DNA of 64,000 nucleotides, from NCBI GenBank assembly GCA_947561395.2, contig OX387187.1, positions 27,199,829-27,263,828 of the forward strand, in the 5' to 3' direction. The DNA comes from Buxus sempervirens (lineage: Eukaryota > Streptophyta > Magnoliopsida > Buxales > Buxaceae). Positions 33,820 through 44,519 of this stretch are shown here, one piece after another. How positions within the stretch are numbered: position 1 is the stretch's first letter; each line of letters opens with the position of its first letter. The translations under genes and the position numbers were made by a program. Under the pieces are notes generated by a model, which was given only the letters and a program-made list of their open reading frames with translations, made no database searches and was not told where the DNA came from.

Positions 33820-36598
33820 CTACTGTGCAGGATCATCCACACGGCCTCGGCCACGTCCACCTCTACGGCCCCTCCCTCGAAGCGCTCTGCCCCTAGAGTA
33901 GGCAAGAATACGCTCGGCTGCATGGCGAGGATGCTGACCCACCACCTGCTGGAGCTGATACTCCAGGCAATACTCCTCGGTGTCCGGGGGCAGAGCAGGA
34001 GTGGAATCGGGGGAGGAAGCCTCTGGCTCAACAGCAACCGGCCCAGCTAGGACCTCATCCATAGCAGGCCCTGCTCCCGCAGCTCCAGAAGGCCCGGCAG
34101 CAGAAGAAGGGCCAGGAGCAGAAACATCTGGATCAACAGGAAAAAAATCAGAAATGAAAGCATCAGAATAAACCAAAGAGGAAAAATTAAAGAAAGCATA
34201 CCAGGTATATCTACAGCAGGCACTAGGGGATCCAGATCCACTGGGTCAGCAGCAGGGACCTCCTCCGGGTCATGAACCATCACTGGAACAGCCAGGGCAT
34301 CCGTAGGAGCAACTGGGGCATCAGTAGGCGGAGCATCACCAGGATCAGCAGCTGGGACGTCCACAGGATCAGTAGCCCGAGCAGGAGATGGGTCAGGAAT
34401 GAAGAAATCATGCTCAAACAAGGCATCCTGATCATGGGCTGGGCCCTGCACGAGTCAAACAAGCATATCAGAATAGCAGAAACAGGAAAATGAAAGAAAT
34501 AAAAATATGAGAAGGCCAGATACCTGTCTAGCCTGAAGCTCAGCAACTAGGGACTCCAGCTCCCTGATCTGGGCATCCCGCTGGGCCATGACCGCATCGT
34601 GCTCAGCGATCATATCATCGATCGTAGCCCGCTGGCTCTCGAACCGGTCCCGAATGGAGTTCAGCTCGTGTACCTGCCAACAAGAACAGAAGCATGGTCA
34701 GAAATGCATAAGGAAGGAAAAGAGGATAAAAAGGGGAAGAGTAAAAGGCTTACCGTGTCCTCATGGATCCGGATACGGATCCCGCCAATCTCTGTCACCC
34801 CGGCACGAGTGGGTCGATCCATCAAGCATCCGATAGATACTCCCTGGAACCACTCGTCATAATCTCCGGCTACTGTGAGCCCCTCTGCATCCAGGAAATG
34901 ATCGAACTGATCCACGTCGAAGCCAGGAAGGAGAGTATCGGGACCCACAGCAGGAGGAGGGACGGGGATGCGAAGTGCGCCAGTGTGCTGGAAGTACAGG
35001 CGCTCTCCCAAGTACATCACCCTACCAAGCCTCCCAAGGAAGCACTGGTAGGGCTGACGTCGGAGATCTCTCTCAAAAGCATCCTGTACTGCCATCTCAC
35101 GGGCAACTCCGACATCCACGTCATCTGGACGGGATAGAATGAGCTGCAAAGAAGCAAAGTGGTCAGATACAGTCAAGAGACAGGAAAGGAAATAAAAGAA
35201 AAAAAATAGAGGACTTACATTAGATCGGCGGGCACGGTCTAAGTGCACCCGGGCAGTACGAGGCTGACTCCTATCAGCATCCCGGACCTGGGCCGACCAT
35301 CGCAAAGCCACTGGAAAATCTGTGACCTCAGGTACCGGGGAGGGGCGGAAGAAAGTCATGTAAGTGTACATGAACACCTAGCAAAAGAAAAACCAGTCAG
35401 GAAAAGATAAAGCCTAAAAAAAATTAAACCAGACACGGGAAGTTCAATACCTGTAAAATCTGCCAGAAGAACCGACTGCTGACGCCGTCGCCTCTCGGAG
35501 ATGCCAGACCTCGAACTGCCGGGCACAGCCCGGCCAAGATGGTTCCATAGATCAGCCGACCCCATGCTAGCTGGCGGGTCTGATGGAAATCTCTCAAGGC
35601 GTCCAAAAAGAGCGGACTGACACCGGTAGTATCCTCCGGGAAGAAGCAGCTCCCCAACATCAGCAGGAATACATGTCGGAAGATCGGCGCAAAGGCTGCA
35701 TCCTCCACAGAGACGGTCTCGTGCCTCCTCTCAAAATGACGAGCCAGACTCTCCCGCAGCCAGCTAATGGAGAGCCGGCCACTCCGCCCATCCCAGGCAA
35801 CAGGTGGCAAGGCCTGATATCCCAAGAGAAGGCCGATATCCTCCGCAGAAGGCCGCTCCAAGACAATGGTCCGCCCCGTCAGAGGAATGCCAGTAATCAT
35901 CACAAAATCGGAGGGGCGGATCCCCAGCTCCACGTCCGGCAGATGGAACGACTGAGTCTCTGGGAAATACCTCTCCATCATGGCAAATATAAGTGGACGA
36001 TCAACTCTGAAGGATGGGATGCTAAGAAAGTGGTCCAGATGACATCTCCCAAACTCCCGCCTGAGTGCCGGGGAAAGCGACTGAGCTAACTCACTGAATC
36101 TCCCCCAGCTACCTCGCAGATGAGAGGAATGATAAGGAAGCGGCACATCCGCCCTGATGCACATGGAAGGGTCGCTACCCAAGCCATGGAGGAGCTCTGT
36201 ATCATGCACAGAGGCCCTCAACTCCTCAGGAACTCATGCAAGGGCTACAGCAACCCCCTCCTGAGCCGTATCTCTGGCTCTGCCTCGGCCTCTACCACGG
36301 CCTCTCTCGCCCTCAAGGGCCTGATCCTGAACCCGGCCTCTGCCTCTGCCTCGACCCCGAGCCGGTGCAACCACGGGCTAAAATTCAAGAGAAAGGTGTG
36401 AAGGTTGTGTGGGAAAGGAGAATGGAAGAACGAAAGAAAGGAAAAATTTTGAAAACCTACCTCGGCAGAACTCTCCCTGGAGACATCTAATGGCTCAGAC
36501 AAGGTGGCGCTGGAGCTCGCCTCTGTCCGAGCCCGCGAGCTGGAAGGCTGATCAGCTGGGTCAGCCTCCTCTCTAACCCGAGAACGACTCCTAGCCAT
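33820..36598 (-). pseudogene. Antisense plant mobile domain (PMD) protein gene, seven exons, one internal stop
   Basis: Minus-strand exons are 36598-36461, 36377-35451, 35377-35219, 35143-34754, 34673-34524, 34445-34202 and 34127-33820, all with GT-AG introns and consistent phase, totalling 771 codons plus the final stop. Exon 2 starts with an RG-rich tract (RGRGRGRVQD). It then has the PMD (PF10536, aminotransferase-like plant mobile domain) pattern: RREFGRCHLDHFLSIPSF, RYFPETQSFHLPDVELGIRP, DFVMITGIPLTGR, WLRESLARHFERRHE, and HVFLLMLGSCFFPEDTTGV. Exon 5 is coiled-coil-like, exon 6 is an acidic P/A/D repeat, and exon 7 ends in another RG-rich tract (RALRGRGRRGGRGRGRVDD). The only lesion seen is a TGA at 36236-36234 between the RG tract and the PMD. 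PMD proteins include host MAIN/MAIL1, which act in transposon silencing, and many transposon-borne relatives. Calling it a pseudogene rests on that single codon. Confidence 0.85.
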
Positions 36599-36889
36599 CT
36601 ACAACAGGGAAGTATCCTATGAATTTCAGTACAAATTTATCTAAAATCCTACTTTGCTTTTAATCTGGATTTAGTTCAAATTTATCAGAAATTTCACCTT
36701 GCTTTAGGTTCCAACTCTAGTTCATCAGGAATCTTATTTTCAGGAATTGTGGTTCGGTTCAAAGTCTTTTAGAAAATATTTCTATGTTTTTCACAAGGCC
36801 TAATATCTGATAATTTATTACAGGATTGCTACAGTGGTGCAAAAGCAAATGGTCTGAGCTAAATCAAGGATCGGAATAAACTGAGGAGT
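36599..36889 (-). other. Intron remnant upstream of the PMD coding exons
   Basis: A splice acceptor (tgttgtag on the minus strand) ends immediately at the PMD ATG at 36598. This implies a non-coding first exon further upstream. The stretch up to the solo LTR is AT-rich and non-coding. Confidence 0.5.
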
Positions 36890-39800
36890 CCCAGTGTGCG
36901 TACGTCCCATTTCGGGCCACACGACGAGGTGCATACGAAGTGATGCACGTGCCTCGGAACTATTTTGGAGTCGCCACTGCCTGAGAAGTGCAGGCAGACA
37001 CAAGGGGTGCCTATACAGGTCTATTTTTACTAGTCTGCGGCTTTTTAGAGATTCGAGGTAAGTTCTCGGTTACGTCCAGGGAAGTCCGAAGACACCCTGG
37101 CCCGCCCCGTCGATTTGACAGGTCCCTCGGGTCTCCCTAGTTTTGAGTCAACTTAGTCTCACCTTGATTCTAGCCCAGCATGTATCAGATTAAGCCTGGT
37201 AGGGACCTTTGCAGGTGTAAGTCCCTTTTATTCATTTTTATCTTTTTATCCATTAAAGTGAAGTGGGTCGGAGGTGGGCCCCGTTGGAAGGCCCATTGGT
37301 TGCCAAGTTGGGCTTTAAATCAAGCCCATTTCCCATTAGGGTTATTGGGTAACCCTTATTGGATTTGGTTATTTGATTTTTGATGTAATTTTATTTACAA
37401 AAATTTAGTGGGTTAAAGTTTTTAGGGCCCAATGGGCTTGAACTTGGCCCACGGGCAATTAAGCAAATGGCCTCAGACCTGTTATCGAAACGGGCTTTAG
37501 TTTGGGCCGGACTGGATGTGGGATCCGTTGGAAGGCCCGCTGTGGTCTAAATGAAACTTGATGGGCTTCATTTGGAGGATCTCAAAACCAAAGAAGAGGA
37601 TAAGGTTAAGTGTTTATCTTCTCTTCTTTTTGAACCAAGTTTAGCAAAGAAACAAGGACCAAGTGTCCCTGTTTTGGTCTCTTTTAACTTAAAGCAATAA
37701 CATCCAACATATGCACAAGAGAACCACCAAAATGATTTAAAGAACCAATTTTAAAGAATCAACTTAACATTCAAAGTGCATGTGTGTGTATTTGTTGTGT
37801 GTATAAGCTAAAATAAACATTCATATGCCTGCAAAAACTTGACAATAGACTATACAAAATGTCCCCTAATCATGCTCTTACAAGATGAGTGTGTGCACAT
37901 GTACATGAAATATACAAGTAAAGATAATGAAGCTGAATCCATGCAAACAAAACAGTAGTAACCTAAATGAAATGAAATCATGATGAAAAGTATGCTAAAA
38001 CAATAGCAAAAGAAGATGGAAGCTATGCTCATATGTCCTAAAGCATGCTCATAATTAACATACACATATATGATCCATACTTATGCTTCATGTGTTCCTA
38101 AATGATGAGAAATGACATGCATGCTTATACGAACATGCTTTTGTACATGAGCAATAAGAAAAAGAAGAAAAGAAGAAAAAGGCATGCTACTTCTCCTCCC
38201 AGCAATAAAAAAACATTACAACTATAGAATATGGTAAAACATATTCCGAAGTGTACATCCATAAAAAAGAAACCTAAATCTAAACAAAAATATAGCATGC
38301 TATGTAATATATTTAATCAAACCTGAAGCTAGGATATAAAACCGAATAAATGAAAGGACAAGAGGGAAAGTTAAAGGGTACATAAGAGTCAAAATAAGAG
38401 GAACATGCTCCCCTTTTAATGAATAAGAAATATTAGCCCAAATAGAATTTGGTAGATCCTTAAACCCAAACTTGAAAGTCTCTCTCCCTCTCTTAAAATT
38501 AACCGGAGCTCTCCCTCTTACCTTTGGAGGTTGCTTGCATGTGAAGATGAGGGATTAATGAAGAAAAAAAAATGAGCTAACAAGCCAAAATAATAGAAAA
38601 TAACAAGTATATAGCATACAAAATATCAAAGAGCTCATATTTCATTGATCTTCAACTATGTTAAATAAAAGGTACAAGGGATCTCACCTTGGAGATTTAT
38701 GATCTCTGTTAATGTGTAGAACTCCTTATAGGACAAAAAAAAGCACTTCAAGGCTTTTTCTTCAAGCACCAAAGGGCACCAAACACTCTCCTTGAGTTGA
38801 GAATGAAGAGGGAAGAGAGTAGGAGGGCTTTGGGATGAATTTTGAAGAGTTTGGAGAGATTGAGTGATGAAGGAAAGTGTAGAAGATTGGGGGTCGTGTG
38901 GGAGCAAAATGGGAGAGGAAAGGAGGAAGTGAAAGAAGTGAGAGAGATCCCCCCCTCTGAAGAACAAATCGACCCCCTTTTTATAGGCAATTAACAAAAC
39001 TGACTAAACTTTAAATACTTGTTATCTTATAACTAATACTCAAAAATACTATGATTTCATGTTTATTTTTTAAAGAATGTCATCATGATTATTCTCTTGC
39101 ATTATGGATATCACAACTCATGGGACACGTATACCTCCATGTGCAAAATGCTCAATATTTTATTATTTCCTAATATCTTTTATTTTCTAATTATCTAAAT
39201 TACAAGATATTTTTAGATTTTCTTATTATTTTATTTAGATCTTTTTGGTTTTTGAGCACATGCATGCTTTGATTTTTTTATTTTCTTTTTTCTTTATTTT
39301 AAACCTCTTAATTAGGTGTTGTATGAAAATATTATTATTTTAATTGAAGATTCTTTTCTTTTTGCTGTTTTTGCCACATGTGCAGATTTTCTGAAACTTT
39401 GACTGCTCATATTTCTTTCATCTGGTATCCGATTTCAGCAAACTCAGTGGCGTTGGAATCAGCTCGAGATTCCCTATCCGCTAAGCTAAAGGTTGGCAGC
39501 AAACTCGAGCTTTTTAGCAGAAGTGCAGACTCGCGTCCCGGAGCCAGTTTTGCTCAAATCTCCTTATCCGGGACTCCGATTCCAGCAAACTCAGTTGCGT
39601 CGGAGTCGTGTCGATACGCCCTTTATGCTGATATCCAATTGAGCAGCTAATTCGGAGTTCTGCAGAAAGCCGATTTCTGCTATTTCCAGATTTGACCAGC
39701 CCATAACTTCTTCATCCGGACTCCGATTTGAGCAAACTCAGTGGCGTTAGAACCGTATCGGAATCCTCTTTCCAATGGTATGAAGTTTGGTAGTCAATTT

Positions 39801-39907
39801 GCACCTGATCAAAAAGTCAACTTTTTGAGCCCTTCAGGTTTGACTTTTTCAATTAGGGTTTTATTCTTTCATTTTTGGGGGTGCAAAAATGAGGTGCTGA
39901 CACCCAG
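36890..39907 (-). mobile_element. Solo LTR (3.0 kb) with CCCAG target duplication, nested in the Tat element
   Basis: The LTR runs 36895-39902, begins TGTGCG and ends GCTGACA on the plus strand, and is flanked by CCCAG at 36890-36894 and 39903-39907. Read on the minus strand it starts TGTCAGCACCTCATTTTTGC, a wording usual for large gypsy LTRs, and has a TATA-like box (cctataaaaag) at about 38977-38986. Its ends and much of its sequence match the second solo LTR at 56706-60330 (gcagacac..gggtgcct, gtccg..gacaccc, gcaaaaatgaggtgct). There is no internal region, so it is the product of LTR-LTR recombination. It sits in the inferred first intron of the antisense PMD gene. Confidence 0.88.
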
Positions 39908-40736
39908 AACCAACCACAGATTGGTCCTAGCAGTCAAAGCACCAAAATCAGTTCAATGAGGAACAGGTCGTATCATAGCATCTGGAAAAATTTCTCTTCT
40001 ACCAGTGAAAATCCTAAGTTATCAGATATGGTCAAATGTATCATTCTAAAAGGAGGGCTACTATTAGTCGGGCAATTCAGTCAAAAATTGCTATTGTCAG
40101 AAAATCCTTGGGTCTTGGCAAAGATACCAATTGCTCGATAACAGCAGGCAATCAACTCCAAAACACAAGTGGAAAACTTGCTTTGAAAATATCAAAGGGA
40201 TAAAGCCAAATGTGGTCTAGAGCAAGTCAGGGGTAGATCATGTCAGGTGGAGCATCACTTTAAGTTAGGAATTAGAGCATGGGTGAAAACAAACCATATC
40301 ATTCAGAGCATGTTAAAATCAGGAGATAAGCAATTCAGTCCATCACTGGCAAGCAATTCCAATCAGTACAAGTAAAAGTCAGGGCATCACAAGGAAAAAT
40401 TGAAGCATTGCAATTCGTACAAGGCAGTTGCAAGATTCGATGACCAACACCAAGCTCTAACTTAGCAAAAAAAAAAAAAAATTTAGGAATCCAGGCAATT
40501 GGCAGCAATTCAGAATTGGCAGAAATTCAAGCAATCGGCAATTTACCACAATCAAGAGAAATCCAAGGCATAGCTATTCGGAATCAAGGCTTGATAGCCA
40601 AGGCAATAACACAGCAAGCATTCGGCTTCTAACATTAAAGGAATCCATACAATAAGCATGCATGCTCGCCCAATGTTTACAATATTTGAAACAGCAAATT
40701 AAAAGGAGAAGAATGCATGCTAAGATGCTCACTGAC
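39908..40736 (-). other. Intron part of the antisense PMD transcript (inferred)
   Basis: No coding frame with a recognisable domain. On the minus strand it follows a splice donor at 40736-40735 and leads to the acceptor at 36600-36599, interrupted by the solo LTR. Confidence 0.4.
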
Positions 40737-41010
40737 CTGGTCGGATTGAGTCGGGTTGGAGAAGAACAGGCGAATGGACAAGAAAGCCAAAAGAAAATCG
40801 AGCTAGGGCTCGACTGCTGCTTTGAATGATCGAACAAGGAAGGTCGCCGGAGTTGCAGACTGTCGCCAGTAACAATGTGAGCCACTGGAGCTCAGGGAAT
40901 CGCCGGAGAAGAAGGGAGCAACCGTCGGGTGAAGAAGAAGAAGGAGATGGCCGGTCTGAGTAATCGGAGCAAGAAGAAAAAAAATGAAAAGTCGCGGTCG
41001 CGCGCGACTT
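40737..41010 (-). promoter_or_regulatory. Putative 5' untranslated first exon of the antisense PMD gene
   Basis: On the minus strand this GC-richer, C/T-rich stretch (ctccggcgattccctgagct, tcttctccaacccgactc) looks like a plant 5' UTR. It ends in a strong donor context, GACCAG|GTCAGTGAG, at 40737/40736. Spliced to the acceptor at 36599 it would deliver the ATG at 36598 as the first coding codon. The 5' limit is not fixed; the palindromes at 41024-41071 lie just upstream. A cDNA would decide this. Confidence 0.5.
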
Positions 41011-41023
41011 AAGTAAACCTGGA

Positions 41024-41071
41024 GGATCTGGATACTCAGGCCGGATACCCGCAGACCCTTGATTATCCGGA
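41024..41071. promoter_or_regulatory. Truncated palindrome array upstream of the PMD first exon
   Basis: One full unit (41024-41048, ggatctgga-tactcag-gccggatac) and the half-site of a second (41063-41071, ttatccgga) are again 39 bp apart. The array then gives way to an A/G-rich tract, suggesting that slippage or deletion removed the remaining units. Confidence 0.8.
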
Positions 41072-41075
41072 TATA

Positions 41076-41322
41076 CAAAGAAAAAAAAAAGGGGAAAAAA
41101 AGCAGAAAAAAAGAGAGAAAAGAATAGAAAAAAAGAGAAAAGAAAAGGAAATGAAAAAAAAGAAGAAGAAAAGGGAATTAAAAAGAAAAAAAAAGAGAAA
41201 AGAAAAGAAAAAAAAAGAAAAAAAAAAGAGAAGAAGAAAAAAAAAAGAGAAAAGAAAAGAAAAAAAAAAGAAAAAAAAAGAGAAGAAGAAAAAAAAAAGA
41301 GAAGGAAAAGGAAAGAGAAAAA
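41076..41322. repeat. Long polypurine (A/G) low-complexity tract
   Basis: About 245 bp almost entirely of A and G (runs such as aaaaaagagaaaagaaaag, agaagaagaaaaaaaaa). The open frames on both strands (poly-Lys/Glu and poly-Phe) are by-products of composition. Such tracts precede the 3' LTR in several large gypsy elements, but this one lies about 400 bp from it. Confidence 0.9.
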
Positions 41323-41344
41323 TTGTGCTACAACTTCTATTTTC

Positions 41345-41571
41345 TCGAAATCCTATTTTTGTCTTGAAGTCCACCTCACAGCCACGAGAGCTCTGTGGAA
41401 TTTGGGACAACTTTGGGAAATGTGCCTGGTCAAAAGGGTGATATCCACTCAATTTTCAACTTGGTTTGATTAAAAATCAGTTTTTCAAAAATCCTATTTT
41501 TGGGCTTAAAATCCACTTCATAGCCACGAGGGCTCAGTGGAATTTAAGAACTCTTGGAGAGATGCCCCCTT
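41345..41571 (+). repeat. Two-copy 146-bp direct repeat before the 3' LTR
   Basis: The block aaatcctatttttgtcttga ... agccacgagagctctgtgga at about 41348-41403 recurs at about 41490-41545 with few changes. No coding content. Confidence 0.75.
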
Positions 41572-41706
41572 AAAGTGAGGGCTTTTTGGCAAATCTCCAC
41601 CCAAAAATTGTTTTCTACAGAAATTGAATTGAACCGAGCAAATCATGCTCAAGGGAATGCAATTTGGGTTTGTCTACTCTTTGCAGCTCACTGCTTCACA
41701 GCTCCC

Positions 41707-41721
41707 GCAAAGAGGGGTAGT
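41707..41721 (+). promoter_or_regulatory. Polypurine tract preceding the 3' LTR
   Basis: GCAAAGAGGGGTAG ends at the start of TTGTAGACACCCC. A G-rich purine run immediately before a TG-starting LTR is where plus-strand synthesis is primed. It supports placing the true 3' LTR start at about 41722, about 150 bp before the point where the truncated 5' LTR begins to match. Confidence 0.65.
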
Positions 41722-44017
41722 TGTAGACACCCCAAATTGCACAAACAATCAACAAAAACCATTATCTCCTGGAAAGCAAGCACAGAATTTGAAGAAAATA
41801 AACTTTTACCTGTATCCGGATACTCAATCCGGATACAAGTACTCCTTCCTGTATCCGGATACTCATACCGGATACATGTGAGCCTTAGTGTATCCGGTAC
41901 CATGCACCGGATACCTTAAGGCCCTTTATTATCCGGTCTGATATACCGGATACCTTAAGTTTGCTCAAAATTAGGGTTTTCCGAGAGCTTTTCACTTTTA
42001 CCATCATGTCCCTCATTAAATGAGGGGAAATCGCGGAAATGACCTTAGGGTTAAGGTTGGAGGGGTTCTAGACATTAATTTGTGTCTACCAATGACCTTA
42101 GCCTTTGCCTATAAATAGGAGCCTCCTCCTTGAGCAAATGGCACACAACTCTTGTTTTGAATTCTCGCAAAGAAGAACTCTAAGAAAAGAAGAAAACCGC
42201 TGTGGAATCGCCTCCAGAACTCAGGTAAGCCTCAACTTTTCTTTTTATTTTCTGTCTTTACATTCCTAGATCTAGATCTCTTCTTATACCTTTCTGTAGT
42301 GTAAAGCCTTGTTTGTATGTGTGGAAATCCTTCCCCGGCTCAAAGTATCTCAAGACTCCCCTAGCCGTAAAACGTGAAGGCGGATCTAGGAGAAACGAGA
42401 CTGGGGATTGACCCTAGTGCTAGAACCCATGTAGCATAAGGCCTTTTTGATTGATTGAAAACCGTTCCATAATCAAAGTACCCTTGATTATTTCGAAGAT
42501 CCGTGTTTAACGGGGAGAGAGAACAGAGGGAAACGGTAATGGAACGGAACCCTAGGCTGTCTTAGAACCCTATTTGGATGAATATGTATGCATGCTATTG
42601 ATCTTGTTTGGTTTTTTTACACTTGCACATACATATCACTATTTTGGCGGGATAGGCTCGTATTTGGGGTTTATTGCATTTATTGTGATAAATCTCAAAT
42701 AAATGGCCTCAATCAATTCTGGAATGTCTTTTGGATGATTTTAAGGTATTTGTGTTCATCTTGCACGAATCACACATTTTTATCAATTTTCGGATTTGGT
42801 TTTTCTTCAAAAGTGGCTTAACTTGACAGCACCTGTACCCTTACTTTGGACGCCCATAACTTCATCATCCGGATGAATTTTGGGGTGATTCCAGAACCAT
42901 GGGAAAGGTGAGGCTGTCTAGTTTATATCCACCAAATTTCATGAATTTCTATCTAGCGGATGTTTGACACCTCTCTGTCGAAGTTGAGTGGACAGTTCAG
43001 GTTCAAGTACAGAACTTGTCACTTCGACGGACCGCCATGTGTTCGTTTTAAGTCCGATTCGAGGGATTTTTATTTCTGAGTACTTCTTTATGAGTCTATT
43101 TTCAAATCCAATTGGTTTCATAATTTTTGGATTCCATTCGAATTATTGGTAGCCGATTTACTCAGAACTGTTCATTTGTACTTTTCTGGGTAAATCTGTG
43201 ATCTTCGGGGCCTGTTCGGGAGACCACCCAAGGCACATCCGAAGGGATTTTTGTATGAGGCTAGTCTCTTTTGAAAGATGGCCATACAAACTTCAATCAC
43301 ACCAAATTTCGTGGACTTTTATGTAGTGGATTTTTCTAGACAATTTTCCAAATTTTCCCACTTACCACTTTTAAAAATCCCCAGCAGCAACTTCAAAGGA
43401 GCATAACTCCTAGATTTTTCATCGGAATGAAGTGAAATTTTGCATGAGACCCTTATTTACTATAATCTTTCAAATGGATTTGGTTTGATTTGATTTAAAA
43501 TTGTATGTGAATGATTTCAAGACAAATGGCATACTTTTTACCAAACTTCCCGGATTTGATTTAACTTGGTTTTGATCAACTTGTGCTTTGATTTCCACCT
43601 CTCTAATGTTCCAGAAATGATATTGACATAAGAGGAGAACCCAAAATTCATTTGGATTCTCATGTGAAGATATCATACATTTGACCTTTTTCAAGATTTC
43701 TCATGATTTTTAGCAAGCTTTCTTACTTTATTTTTGCATGAACATACACTTGGCAACCACTTCGTGTGGATGAATGGGGGTGCCTAACACCTTCCCCCGT
43801 TCATAATCTAATCCCCTTACCCATCTCTGGATTTGATTTTCAAGTAGGGTTATTTTTATCCTAGAATTTGTCTTTTGGCTATTTTTGCCTACTTTTGAAT
43901 CTTTGGTGTCCATTCTCACCCCAAAATCATGAATGGTGGCGACTCTCCCATTTTTGCGTTGAGCCCGTGTGCTGACGGAGGGATGATCACTCCGGTGATT
44001 TTATCCCATGTCTCACA
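41722..44017 (+). repeat. 3' LTR of the Tat element (full length, about 2.3 kb)
   Basis: It starts TGTAGACACCCC after the polypurine tract and ends CTCACA at 44017, the same end as the 5' LTR. It carries the complete four-unit palindrome array at 41812-41953 and the TATA box at 42109-42118. Matching to the 5' copy starts at 41872. Confidence 0.85.
41812..41953. promoter_or_regulatory. Palindrome array in the 3' LTR (four 25-bp units, 39-bp period)
   Basis: Units occupy 41812-41836, 41851-41875, 41890-41914 and 41929-41953. Spacers are tactcaa, tactcat, accatgc and ctgatat between conserved TATCCGG and CCGGATAC halves. The array lies about 155 bp upstream of the TATA box, in U3. Confidence 0.95.
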
Positions 44018-44519
44018 GTCATATAAGTCGGAACATAAAATTTTACAAGTCATTTGGTAAAGATATACTAGTCTCTTTATAGGCACATATTATATATACA
44101 TGTGATTTGATTGAATGGTACTGGTTATTTTATAACTGTACAAGTCAAGATACACTATTGTACAAGTCATTTTGTTGAGACCCTCTCTCTCCTCCTTTTC
44201 TTTCTTTACTATTTTTTGAAAAGAAATAAAGACAAAAAATAAGAAAGTTGGGGCAAAGGGCATTTTTGGAAATATACTTAATTCAATCAATTCCAAACGT
44301 AAGAAGGGCAATCTTGGAAACGTGTGTATTTAATTTTATTTTATTTAAATGAGAAAAGGGTATTCTTGGAAGAAAACGGTCTGTAATAGTGAAATGCCAT
44401 TGAATCTTAAATCTTTTGATAAAGGTGCTCTAAATCATATAAGTCCAAACTTTGGGAGCTGAATCTTAAATATTTTGATAAAGTATCACTAAAAATTAAT
44501 TTTCCCTAATATCTTCGCT
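44018..44519. other. Flanking DNA with a MITE-like remnant
   Basis: 44438-44506 (gataaagtatcactaaaaat, taattttccc) is the reverse complement of the outer arm of the MITE at 49793-50152, so an older copy of that family ends here. Its other arm is not seen. It may have been lost with the deletion at the left end of the Tat element. Confidence 0.5.

Larger units (their letters stand above)
17978..44017 (+). mobile_element. 26-kb Tat-lineage Ty3/gypsy LTR retrotransposon with two antisense genes
   Basis: Two direct repeats (17978-20124 and 41872-44017) match with about 24 differences in 2,146 bp by my reading, roughly 1%. A primer-binding site follows the first, and a purine-rich tract precedes the full 3' LTR. 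The interior has, in order: a leader with a palindrome array and a 76-bp satellite, gag, protease, reverse transcriptase, double RNase H and integrase on the plus strand, then two spliced minus-strand genes. The double RNase H domain and the DNGS-type protease are Tat-lineage features. The 5' LTR lacks its first ~155 bp, and no matching target duplication is seen (right flank gtcat), so the left edge was deleted or rearranged. A 3.0-kb solo LTR is nested at 36895-39902, so the element was about 23 kb before that. No Ogre-type ORF1 is seen before gag. Confidence 0.92.

Noticed and set aside
38656-38997. 113-codon minus-strand frame in the solo LTR
   Set aside because: Lies in the LTR near its TATA-like box; low-complexity Ser/Phe/Leu composition and no family.
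41063-41452. Poly-Phe and poly-Lys/Glu open frames
   Set aside because: Pure by-product of the polypurine tract; no domain and no codon structure.
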